Shown: in pieces, positions 45,794-54,071 of the stretch
Layout: the number at the start of each line of letters is the position of its first letter
How positions within the stretch are numbered: position 1 is the stretch's first letter
Assembly: GCF_900113035.1 (NCBI RefSeq)
Contig: NZ_FONX01000007.1
Span: 1-64,000, forward strand
DNA: 64,000 nucleotides
Direction: 5' to 3'
Source: Paracidovorax wautersii
Lineage (GTDB): Bacteria; Pseudomonadota; Gammaproteobacteria; Burkholderiales; Burkholderiaceae_C
The notes under the pieces: generated by a model
What the model was told of the DNA's origin: nothing
The model's database searches: none
What the model saw: the letters and a program-made list of their open reading frames with translations, nothing else
Position numbers and translations under genes: made by a program

Positions 45794-47071
45794 TCAGGCA
45801 AGGGGCGGAACGTTCTCGTTGTTCAGCACGGCGCGGGCGCGTTCACGGTCGATGTCGCCCTCCCAGGCGGCAATGGCCACCGTGGCCACGCAGTTGCCGA
45901 TCAGGTTGCCCAGGGCGCGGGCGATGCCCATGAACCAGTCCACCGACAGCACCAGCACCAGGCCGATGGCAGGAATCGCCGGCACCGCGTGCAGCGTGGC
46001 GGCCAGCACCACGATGGCCGAGCCCGGCACGCCGTGCGCGCCCTTGGAAGTGACCAGCGAGATCGCCAGGATGGTCAGCAGGTCGGCCATGCCGATGGGC
46101 GTGTTGGTGGCCTGGGCGATGAACACGGCCGCCAGCGTGATGTAGATGGAGAAGGCGTCCAGGTTGAACGAATAGCCGGTGGGAATCACCAGGCCCACGG
46201 TCGAATCGCGGATGCCCATGTTCTTGAGCTTGGCCATCACCTGGGGCAGCACGCTGTCGGACGAGGTGGTGGCGAACACCACGGCCAGCTCTTCGCGCAG
46301 GTAGCGCAGCAGCTTGAACAGGCTGAAGCCCGACACCCGCATGATCAGGCCCAGCACCACGGCCACGAACAGGAACACGGCCAGGTAGAAGAGCGCCACC
46401 AGCATGCCCAGCTGCTTGAGCGAGCCGATGCCGTACTTGCCCACCGTGAACGCGATGGCGCCCAGCACGCCCAGCGGCGCCAGGCGGATGAGCAGGCCCA
46501 TGATCTTGAACAGCACCAGCGAGAGCTCTTCGATCAGCCCCGCCACGCGCGCGCCCCGCTCGCCCAGCAGCGACAGCGCCACGCCGAAGACGATGGAGAA
46601 GAGCAGCACCTGCAGCACGTCGCCCGAGGAGAAGGCGCTGATGGCGGTGGTCGGGATGAGCTTGAGGATGAAGTCGCTGAAGCCGCCGCTCGCCAGCTTG
46701 TCGGCGTTGGAGGCATAGGCGTTCAGCGCGGAGCCATCCAGCAGGCTCGGGTCCACGTTCATGCCCACGCCGGGCTCGAAGAGGAAGGCCAGGCCCAGGC
46801 CCAGCGCCAGCGCGATGGTGGTGACGACCTCGAAATAGATCAGGGCCTTGACGCCCACCCGGCCCACCCGCCGCAGATCGCCCGTGCCGGCGATGCCGTG
46901 CACCACCACGCAGAAGACGATCAGCGGGATGAGCATCTTGATGAGCTTGATGAAGCCGTCGCCCAGCGGCTTGAGCGCGACGGCCTTGTCGGGCCAGAGC
47001 AGGCCCAGCACCACGCCGGCAATGAGTGCCAGGACGACCTGGCCGAAGAGGGATCGGAAAAGACGGGACAT
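45794..47071 (-). CDS. dctA: C4-dicarboxylate:cation symporter (second DctA)
   Basis: This 425-residue DAACS-family symporter has TTSSDSVLPQVMAKLKNMGI, GYSFNLDAFSIYITLAAVFIAQA and TSKGAHGVPGSAIVVLAATL. The Asn-Leu-Asp-Ala-Phe variant at the substrate loop differs from NLDGTN in the first dctA, hinting at a different or broader substrate. MSRLFRS at 47071 has a GGAG site; an in-frame ATG at 47119 is less likely. Confidence 0.85.
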   Translation of the reverse strand: MSRLFRSLFGQVVLALIAGVVLGLLWPDKAVALKPLGDGFIKLIKMLIPLIVFCVVVHGIAGTGDLRRVGRVGVKALIYFEVVTTIALALGLGLAFLFEPGVGMNVDPSLLDGSALNAYASNADKLASGGFSDFILKLIPTTAISAFSSGDVLQVLLFSIVFGVALSLLGERGARVAGLIEELSLVLFKIMGLLIRLAPLGVLGAIAFTVGKYGIGSLKQLGMLVALFYLAVFLFVAVVLGLIMRVSGFSLFKLLRYLREELAVVFATTSSDSVLPQVMAKLKNMGIRDSTVGLVIPTGYSFNLDAFSIYITLAAVFIAQATNTPIGMADLLTILAISLVTSKGAHGVPGSAIVVLAATLHAVPAIPAIGLVLVLSVDWFMGIARALGNLIGNCVATVAIAAWEGDIDRERARAVLNNENVPPLA

Positions 47072-47097
47072 GGATAGCTCCAAACGCCTACAAGGGT

Positions 47098-47149
47098 TGT
47101 ATGCAAGAACTGTAGGCAATTGTTATGCCCATGGTTTGCGGGGAAACCC
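47098..47149 (-). promoter_or_regulatory. Promoter/operator of the second dctA gene
   Basis: On the minus strand GGGTTTCCCC (47140-47149) is followed 25 nt later by TACAGT, a weak -10. The TGTATGCA/TGTAGGCA near-repeats at 47099-47117 overlap it and resemble a GntR site. Confidence 0.5.
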
Positions 47150-47154
47150 GTGGT

Positions 47155-47200
47155 GCTATCGATTCAATAGCTGGTGACCCCGATGGGGATTGGGGTTTCG
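47155..47200. repeat. Short dispersed palindromic repeat
   Basis: GCTATCGATTCAATAGC is followed by a small CCCC/GGGG hairpin, upstream of dctA. It is a variant of the repeats near 11574 and 14796. Confidence 0.4.
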
Positions 47201-47291
47201 CCGCATTTTTGCTCAAACTTGTGTCAATTTTCTGAACCACTTTGGCGCATCGTCGTTGCCGATTCGCACTATCACGGTGCGGCTGGGCACG

Positions 47292-47314
47292 AAAAAGCCG
47301 CCCGAAGGCGGCTT
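47292..47314 (-). terminator. Rho-independent terminator after ggt
   Basis: AAGCCGCC (47295-47302) pairs with GGCGGCTT (47307-47314) around a CGAA loop. On the minus strand it is followed by a T-run, 36 bp past the ggt stop. Confidence 0.8.
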
Positions 47315-47350
47315 GCGTGACCCGGCTTGGTGCGGTTTCGCGCGCGGTTT

Positions 47351-49204
47351 TCAGTAGCCCAGCGTCTTGCCGTCGGGGTTGCGCGGGTCCGAATAGCCGT
47401 ACAGCGCGCCGCCGCGCAGCTGGATGGTCTGCGTGCGGCCCATGGTGGGCTTGACCACCACGTTGTGGCCACGGGCCTTGAGCAGCGCGATGGTGTCGGG
47501 CGAGAGGCCCTTTTCCACGCGCAGCTCGTCCGGCGTCCACTGGTGGTGCACGCGCGGCACGCTCGCGGCCTCGGCCGGGTTCATGCCGAAGTCGATCACG
47601 TTCACCACGGTCTGCAGCACGGCGGTGATGATGCGTGCGCCGCCGGGGCTGCCCGTCACCAGCACGGGCTGGCCGTCTTTCAGCACCATGGTGGGCGTCA
47701 TGGACGACAGCGGGCGCTTGGCGGGGGCGACCGCGTTGGCGTCGCCGCCCACCAGGCCGTAGGCGTTGGCCACGCCGGGCTTGGCCGAGAAGTCGTCCAT
47801 CTCGTTGTTGAGCATGATGCCCGTGCCCCGCGCGACGATGCCGCTGCCGAAGTTGGTGTTGAGCGTGTAGGTCACGGCCACCGCATTGCCGGCCTTGTCC
47901 ACCACCGAGTAGTGCGTGGTCTGGTCGCTCTCATACGGCTGGGGCTGGCCCGGCTTGATGCTCTTGGCCGAGCGCGCGGCGTTCGGGTCGATGGTCTTGA
48001 GCAATTGCGCGGCGTAGGCCTTGGAGGTCAGGCCCTTGAGCGGGATCTTCACGAAGTCCGGATCGCCCAGGTATTCGGAGCGGTCGGCATAGGCCAGCTT
48101 CATGCTCTCGGCCAGGTAGTGGATGGTCTGCGCGCTGTTGGAGCCCCACTGGGCGAGCGGCAGGGGTTCGAGCATGTTCAGGATCTGCACCAGGTGCGGC
48201 CCGCCGGAAGAGGGCGGCGGCATGGTGACGATCTCGTAGCCGCGGTAGGTGCCGGTGGTGGGGGCGCGCTCGACCACCTTGTAGCTGCGCAGGTCGGCCA
48301 GCGTGACGGCGCCGGCGTGCGGCGCGGTCTCGGCGGCGATCTTCTGCGCGATCGCGCCCTGGTAGAAGGCGCGTGCGCCCTGCTGGCCGATCAGGCGGAT
48401 GGAGGCGGCCAGGTCTTTCTGCACCAGCGTGTCGCCGGCCTTGAGCGGCTCGCCGTTCTTCCAGAAGATGGCGCGCGTGGCGGGCCACTGGCCCATGTTC
48501 TTCTTTTCCTGCTGCAGGATCTTGGCCAGCGTCTCGCTGACCGGAAAGCCCTTGGCCGCGAGCGCGGCGGCGGGCGCCACCACCTTGGCCAGCGGCAGGG
48601 TGCCCCAGCTCTTGAGCGCATGCTCCATGCCGGCCACCGTGCCGGGCACGCCGATGGCGTAGTGCGTGTAGAGCGACTTGCCGTCCACCACCTTGCCGTT
48701 CGCGTCCAGGTACATGTCGCGCGAGGCGCCTGCGGGCGCCACCTCGCGGAAGTCGAGGGCGATGTTCTTGCCGGTCTTGGCGTCGTGCACGACCATGAAG
48801 CCGCCGCCGCCCAGGTTGCCTGCATTGGGCAGCGCCACGGCCAGCGCGAAGCCGATGCCCACGGCCGCGTCCACCGCGTTGCCGCCGGACTTGAGGATGT
48901 CCAGGCCGATCTGCGAGGCCAGTTCCTGCTCGGTCGCCACCATGCCGTTGCGGGCGACGACCGGGTGGAAGATGTCCATGTCGAAGTCATAGGCCGCGCT
49001 GGCCGCCTGGGCGGCAGCGGTCTGCTGCGCGGCCGGGGCGGGCGCTGCGGCGGGCGGCTCCGCCACGGGCATGGCGGAATGCTTCGGTGCGGCGACGGAG
49101 GCCGCGGGTGGCGCGGCGGCATCGCGCTGCGGCGTACCGCAGGCGGTCAGGCTGGCCAGGGCCAGCGCAAGGCTGGTGGCCAGCAGCGTGTGGCGAAGTT
49201 GCAT
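47351..49204 (-). CDS. ggt: Gamma-glutamyltransferase
   Basis: This is a 617-residue Ntn-hydrolase that cleaves the gamma-glutamyl bond of glutathione and related peptides. It has an N-terminal lipoprotein-type signal with LTAC lipobox (Cys22), a low-complexity Ala/Pro linker, then the GGT body with GGGGFMVVHDAKTG, PPPSSGGPHL and the autocleavage site DQTTHYSVVD, whose Thr becomes the catalytic nucleophile. PLSSMTPTMVL and GSPGGARIITAVLQ complete the small subunit. It likely acts at the periplasmic face of a membrane. Confidence 0.95.
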   Translation of the reverse strand: MQLRHTLLATSLALALASLTACGTPQRDAAAPPAASVAAPKHSAMPVAEPPAAAPAPAAQQTAAAQAASAAYDFDMDIFHPVVARNGMVATEQELASQIGLDILKSGGNAVDAAVGIGFALAVALPNAGNLGGGGFMVVHDAKTGKNIALDFREVAPAGASRDMYLDANGKVVDGKSLYTHYAIGVPGTVAGMEHALKSWGTLPLAKVVAPAAALAAKGFPVSETLAKILQQEKKNMGQWPATRAIFWKNGEPLKAGDTLVQKDLAASIRLIGQQGARAFYQGAIAQKIAAETAPHAGAVTLADLRSYKVVERAPTTGTYRGYEIVTMPPPSSGGPHLVQILNMLEPLPLAQWGSNSAQTIHYLAESMKLAYADRSEYLGDPDFVKIPLKGLTSKAYAAQLLKTIDPNAARSAKSIKPGQPQPYESDQTTHYSVVDKAGNAVAVTYTLNTNFGSGIVARGTGIMLNNEMDDFSAKPGVANAYGLVGGDANAVAPAKRPLSSMTPTMVLKDGQPVLVTGSPGGARIITAVLQTVVNVIDFGMNPAEAASVPRVHHQWTPDELRVEKGLSPDTIALLKARGHNVVVKPTMGRTQTIQLRGGALYGYSDPRNPDGKTLGY

Positions 49205-49356
49205 GGGTGGATCTCCTCTCTGTGTCTATGGTGGGCAGTCCCGAGAAGAGTGTAGGCAATGCCGGACCCGCCCCTCGCGCGCGGCGCGTCCTGGCTGGGC
49301 TGGTCCGCTGCGCTGCCTTCAGGCGCCGGGGCAGGCCCCACCCATCGGCGAAGCCC

Positions 49357-49479
49357 TCAGCGGCGCGGGGCGGGCTGGCGCTTGCGCGCCTCGTCGTCCA
49401 TCAGTTCGTACCACATTGCGTTCAGCACGGCGAAGGCTGCCGCCAGCGGGAGGCCGAGAATCCAGGCGAAGTACCACAT
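49357..49479 (-). CDS. cydX: Cytochrome bd small subunit CydX
   Basis: This 40-residue single-helix protein beginning MWYFAWILGLPLAAAFAVLNAMWYE is the classic CydX/CbdX signature. It stabilises the CydAB oxidase and its haems. AAAGGAAAC precedes the ATG at 49479. It ends the cyd operon, 43 bp after cydB. Confidence 0.9.
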   Translation of the reverse strand: MWYFAWILGLPLAAAFAVLNAMWYELMDDEARKRQPAPRR

Positions 49480-49522
49480 GGTTGTTTCCTTTCGATCGGT
49501 GTAGTGGGGCGGAATGCCGTGT

Positions 49523-50677
49523 TCAGTAGGCGTGGTCGCCATGGGTGATGTCGTGGGCGCGGACCTTGCCCCACATCACGCGGTACACCCAGGTGGTGTA
49601 GGCCAGGATCAGCGGCACGAAGACCAGGGCGCAGACCAGCATGATGAAGAGCGTCAGGTGGCTGGAGGAGGCGTCCCACACCATGAGCGCCGAGCGCAGG
49701 TCGATGGACGAAGGCACGATGAACGGGAACATCGAAGCCCCCACGCTCAGCACGATGCCCGCCACCGAAAGGCCGCTGAAGATCACCGTGATGCCTTCCC
49801 AGCGGGCGCGCAGGCCGAGGAGCGCCAGCAGCGCGCCGGCGAAGCCGAGCACCGGCGCCAGCATCGTCCAGGGGTGGTTCCGGTAGTTGGTGAACCAGCC
49901 GCCGGCCACGCCCGAGGCCACGGTCTTGGCGAGCGGGTTGGACGGGCCGTTGGCTACATGGGCGCTGGTCAGCTCGTAGCCGCCCACCAGCTTCCAGAGC
50001 GCCACGCCGGCGAGGGCGTAGAGCGCGATGGTGGCGAGCGCGGCGACGGTGGCGAAGCTGCGCGAGCGTTCGGCCACGGCGCCTTCGGTCTTGAGCGCCA
50101 GCCAGGCGCCGCCGTGCATGGCCAGCATGGCCACGGAGACCAGCCCGGCCAGCAGCGCGAACGGGTTCAGCAGGCCGAGGAAGCTGCCTTCATAGACCAT
50201 GCGCATGTCGTTCGTGAAGCGGAAGGGCACGCCCTGCAGCACGTTGCCCAGCGCCACGCCGAAGATCAGCGCGGGCACGAAGCCGCCGATGAAGAGCGCC
50301 CAGTCCCAGGTGCTGCGCCATGCGGCGCTCTCGCGCTTGCTGCGGTACTTGAAGCCCACGGGCCGCAGGATCAGCGCGAACAGGATGGCGAACATCGCCA
50401 GGTAGAAGCCCGAGAACGACATTGCGTAGATGTGCGGCCAGGCGGCGAAGATGGCGCCGCCGCCCAGGATCAGCCAGACCTGGTTGCCCTCCCAGATGGG
50501 GCCCACGGTGTTGATGACCACGCGCCGCTCCACGTCGGTGCGGGCCACGAAGGGCAACAGCGTGCCCACGCCCAGGTCGAACCCGTCGGTGACGGCGAAG
50601 CCCACCAGCAGCACGCCCAGCAGCAGCCACCAGATGACGCGCAGCGTGTCGTAGTCGAGAAGGGTATGAAGAATCAT
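49523..50677 (-). CDS. cydB: Cytochrome bd ubiquinol oxidase subunit II
   Basis: This 384-residue integral-membrane subunit has about nine helices, with WWLLLGVLLVGFAVTDGFDLGVGTLLPFV at the N-terminus and IGPIWEGNQVWLI-type sequence (VGPIWEGNQVWLI). It pairs with CydA. Its start overlaps the cydA stop by 4 nt. Confidence 0.95.
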   Translation of the reverse strand: MILHTLLDYDTLRVIWWLLLGVLLVGFAVTDGFDLGVGTLLPFVARTDVERRVVINTVGPIWEGNQVWLILGGGAIFAAWPHIYAMSFSGFYLAMFAILFALILRPVGFKYRSKRESAAWRSTWDWALFIGGFVPALIFGVALGNVLQGVPFRFTNDMRMVYEGSFLGLLNPFALLAGLVSVAMLAMHGGAWLALKTEGAVAERSRSFATVAALATIALYALAGVALWKLVGGYELTSAHVANGPSNPLAKTVASGVAGGWFTNYRNHPWTMLAPVLGFAGALLALLGLRARWEGITVIFSGLSVAGIVLSVGASMFPFIVPSSIDLRSALMVWDASSSHLTLFIMLVCALVFVPLILAYTTWVYRVMWGKVRAHDITHGDHAY

Positions 50678-52299
50678 GCTGCGTCTCCGGCGGGTTCGAA
50701 GGTGGTGGGTTGCGAGGTGCCCGGGCGCACGGCGCCGATCAGCGGCGCGGCGGCCCCGTGCGAGAGCGGCGTCTCAGGGTCGGGCCCCTTGCGGATGGCC
50801 TTGAGCATGAGCTTCATCTCCACCACGATCAGCACGGTGTAGATGGCGGCGAAGCCCAGCAGCGTGAACAGCACGGTGCCTGCGCCCAGCTCGGAGACGG
50901 CCACGGCCGTGGGCAGCACGCCTTCCACCGCCCAGGGCTGGCGGCCCAGCTCGGCCACGATCCAGCCGCATTCGGCGGCGATCCAGGGCAGGGGGATGGA
51001 CCACACGGCCAGCTTCAGCAGCCAGGGATAGGCATCGAGCCGGCGGCGGGCCGAGAGCCAGAAGAAGACGGCGTTGAGCGCGATGAAGAAGAGGCCCAGG
51101 CCCACCATCACGCGGAACGACCAGTAGAGCGGCGCGACCTGCGGCACCGTGTCCCAGGCGGCCTGGGCGATCTGCGCCTCGGTGGCCTGGCGCGGGTCAT
51201 CCACGTAGCGCTTGAGCAGCAGCGCGTAGCCCAGCCGGTTGCCGTGCAGCTCGAACACCATGCGCGCATGGTTGGGGATGGCCGCGTCGGAGCCGGCGGC
51301 GCGGATCTGCTGCAGCGCATCGTAGGCCTGGATACCGTCGCGGATATAGCCTTCGGACTGCTTGACCAGGTCGTTGATGCCCGGGATCTGCGTATCCAGC
51401 GAGCGCGTGCCGATCAGGCCCATGACCCAGGGAATGTGCACGGCGTAGTGCGTGGCGCGGGCTTGCTGGTCGGGCCAGCCGATGGCGGTGAACGAGGCTG
51501 GGGCGGGCTCGGTGTCCCACATGGCTTCGATGGCCGCGAGCTTCATCTTCTGGTGCGCGCTGGTGGCATAGCCGCTCTCGTCGCCCAGCACCACCACCGA
51601 CAGCGCGGCGGCCAGGCCGAAGGAGGCGGCCACCGTCATCGAGCGCTTGGCCAGCTCGACATGCCGGCCCTTGAGCAGATACCAGGCCGAAACGCCCAGC
51701 ACGAAGAGCGCGGCGATGGTGTAGCCGGCCGACACCGTGTGCACGAACTTGGCCTGCGCCACCGGGTTGAACAGCACGTCGTAGAAGCTGTCCACTTCCA
51801 TGCGCAGGGTCTGCGGGTTGAGCTTGGCGCCCACGGGGTTCTGCATCCAGCCGTTGGCGATCAGGATCCACAGCGCCGAGAAGTTGGTGCCCAGGGCCAC
51901 CAGCCAGGTCACCACGCAGTGCGCCACCTTGGACATGCGTTCCCAGCCGAAGAAGAACATGCCGACGAAGGTGGCCTCCAGGAAGAAGGCCATCAGCCCT
52001 TCGATGGCCAGCGGCGCGCCGAAGATGTCGCCCACGTAGTGGCTGTAGTAGCTCCAGTTCATGCCGAACTGGAACTCCATCACGATGCCGGTGGAGACGC
52101 CCAGCGCGAAGTTGATGCCGAACAGCACGCCCCAGAACTTGGTCATCTGGCGCCAGACGGTGCGGCCGGTCATCACATAGACCGTTTCCATGATGGCCAG
52201 CAGCACGGCCAGCCCGATCGTGAGCGGCACGAAGAGAAAGTGGTAGAGCGCGGTCATCGCGAACTGCAGCCGCGATAAGCCGACGACGTCGAGGTCCAT
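50674..52299 (-). CDS. cydA: Cytochrome bd ubiquinol oxidase subunit I
   Basis: This 541-residue inner-membrane haem subunit oxidises ubiquinol and reduces oxygen. LSRLQFAMTALYHFLFVPLTIG carries the conserved early His, FQFGMNWSYYSHYVGDIFG and the GRQPW motif are intact, and the Q-loop is long (MWDTEPAPASFTAIGWP onward), as in E. coli bd-I. MDLDVVGLSRLQF at 52299 is the natural start. It is expected to work at low oxygen. Confidence 0.95.
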   Translation of the reverse strand: MDLDVVGLSRLQFAMTALYHFLFVPLTIGLAVLLAIMETVYVMTGRTVWRQMTKFWGVLFGINFALGVSTGIVMEFQFGMNWSYYSHYVGDIFGAPLAIEGLMAFFLEATFVGMFFFGWERMSKVAHCVVTWLVALGTNFSALWILIANGWMQNPVGAKLNPQTLRMEVDSFYDVLFNPVAQAKFVHTVSAGYTIAALFVLGVSAWYLLKGRHVELAKRSMTVAASFGLAAALSVVVLGDESGYATSAHQKMKLAAIEAMWDTEPAPASFTAIGWPDQQARATHYAVHIPWVMGLIGTRSLDTQIPGINDLVKQSEGYIRDGIQAYDALQQIRAAGSDAAIPNHARMVFELHGNRLGYALLLKRYVDDPRQATEAQIAQAAWDTVPQVAPLYWSFRVMVGLGLFFIALNAVFFWLSARRRLDAYPWLLKLAVWSIPLPWIAAECGWIVAELGRQPWAVEGVLPTAVAVSELGAGTVLFTLLGFAAIYTVLIVVEMKLMLKAIRKGPDPETPLSHGAAAPLIGAVRPGTSQPTTFEPAGDAA

Positions 52300-52355
52300 G
52301 GTGGAGATCCTTTCTGGAGGGAATGAGCGAGGAAGGTGGGGAAATGCGTGCGTGT

Positions 52356-54071
52356 TCAGTGCTGGCGCAGCGTGGCCAGCACGGCATCGAATGGCGGGGT
52401 GCCGCGCAGGTGCTCGGCCGCGATGCGGCCCTGCGCGAGCACGATGAGCCGGTCGGCCAGCAGGGCCTCGCGGCGCAGGTGGGTGGCGATCAGCACGGTG
52501 CGGCGGCCGGCGTGGCGGGCCAGGCGCTCCAGCACGTCGGCGGCGGTGGGGCCGTCCAGGCTCTCGGTGGGCTCGTCCAGCAGCCAGAAGCCGGCCGGGT
52601 GCAGCAGCAGCCGCGCCAGCGCCAGCCGGCGCGCCTGCCCGCCCGAGAGGCCCAGGCCGCCTTCGCCCAAGGGCGTGTCCAGCCCGCGCGCCAGGCGCTG
52701 CACGTCGGCCGCGAGGCCGCTGGCCTGCAGGGCGGACCAGAGCTGCTCGTCGCTCGCGGCCGGGTCGGCCAGGAGCAGGTTGTCGCGCAGGCTGTCCTGG
52801 AAGAGTTCGGTGCGCTGCGTGAGCCAGGTGCCGGCCTCGGCCTGCACGCTGCCGGCGGCGGGGCGTAGCTCGCCCGCGGCCAGGGCCAGCAGGGTGGATT
52901 TGCCTGCGCCGCTCGCGCCCACCACGGCCACCCGTTCGCCCCGGGCGATGGCCAGGTCGATGCCGTGCAGGATGTCGCCGCCGTGGGCATAACCGGCGCG
53001 CACCGCGTCCATGCGCAGCGCCGCATCGTTGGCGGCGGGCGGGGGCAGGGCGCCTGCGTCGGCAGCGGGCGCGGCCAGGCGCGGCGCCAGGCGGCGGGCG
53101 GCCAGTGCGCTGCGGCCGGCTTCCAGCGCGCCCCGGCGCAGCGCGGCGAAGGGTTCCAGCGCGGAGAGCGCCAGCAGCAGGGCCAGCGCGGCCAGCGGCG
53201 CGGTCACGGCGCCGGCCTGCGCCAGCGCACCCATCGCCAGCAGCACGGCGGCGACGGTGGCATGCCCGGCCACGGCGTAGGTCCAGCCGGTGCGGGTTTC
53301 CAGGCGGTGCAGCGCGTCTTCGGCACCGGCCAGGCGGGCATCGGTGCGGGCGAGCCGCTGGCATTGCGCGGGCAGCCGGCCGGCCATGGCCAGCTCGGTC
53401 TGGCCGGCCACCAGGTCGATGGCCTGTTCGCGTAGCCGTTCCAGGCCGCGTGCGCGGCGCAGGGCGGCGCTGCGGGCGCGGCGTGCCGCCAAGAGCGCCA
53501 CGCCGCCGCCGCACAGCAGCAGCCAGGCGAAGGTGGCCAGGCCCAGGCGCCAGTCCAGCGCGCCCAGCACGCCGCCGGCCAGCAGCGCGGCGCCCAGGGC
53601 GGCGCCTGCGGGCACGGCCACGCGCAGGTAGAGCGATTCGAGCGCATCGATGTCGTGCGTCAGGCGGAACAGCAGGCGCGCGGGCCGCTGCTGCAGGGCG
53701 CGCAGGCCCTGGGGCTGCGCCCAGCCGCGAAAGAGCCGCTCGCGCAGCGCGGCCAGCACAGCGAAGCTGGCGTCGTGCGTCACCATGCGCTCCGCATAGC
53801 GCCCGGCCGTGCGGCCCAGCGCCAGCAGGCGGATGCTGGCGCTGGGCATGAACACGTTGAAGGTGAAGGCCGCTGCGGCCGAGAGGCCGGCGAGCGCCGT
53901 GCCGGTGATGAACCAGCCCGAGAAGCCCAGCAGCGCCATGCCCGCCAGCACGGTGATGGCGGCCAGCAGCATGCCCAGCAGCAGGCGCCGGCCGCTGGTG
54001 GCGATGAAGAGGCGCAGCACGGCGCCCAGGCCGGGGCGGTGCGCAGCGCGGCGATGCGGGTGCGTGTTCAT
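52356..54071 (-). CDS. cydC: Glutathione/cysteine exporter ATPase-permease CydC
   Basis: This is a 571-residue half ABC exporter with six membrane helices (about 20-310) and a C-terminal ATPase: Walker A GASGAGKST, signature LSGGQARR and Walker B FWLLDEPTESLDG. With CydD it exports reduced thiols and is required to assemble cytochrome bd. The ATG at 54071 overlaps the cydD stop by 4 nt; 56 bp separate it from cydA. Confidence 0.9.
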   Translation of the reverse strand: MNTHPHRRAAHRPGLGAVLRLFIATSGRRLLLGMLLAAITVLAGMALLGFSGWFITGTALAGLSAAAAFTFNVFMPSASIRLLALGRTAGRYAERMVTHDASFAVLAALRERLFRGWAQPQGLRALQQRPARLLFRLTHDIDALESLYLRVAVPAGAALGAALLAGGVLGALDWRLGLATFAWLLLCGGGVALLAARRARSAALRRARGLERLREQAIDLVAGQTELAMAGRLPAQCQRLARTDARLAGAEDALHRLETRTGWTYAVAGHATVAAVLLAMGALAQAGAVTAPLAALALLLALSALEPFAALRRGALEAGRSALAARRLAPRLAAPAADAGALPPPAANDAALRMDAVRAGYAHGGDILHGIDLAIARGERVAVVGASGAGKSTLLALAAGELRPAAGSVQAEAGTWLTQRTELFQDSLRDNLLLADPAASDEQLWSALQASGLAADVQRLARGLDTPLGEGGLGLSGGQARRLALARLLLHPAGFWLLDEPTESLDGPTAADVLERLARHAGRRTVLIATHLRREALLADRLIVLAQGRIAAEHLRGTPPFDAVLATLRQH

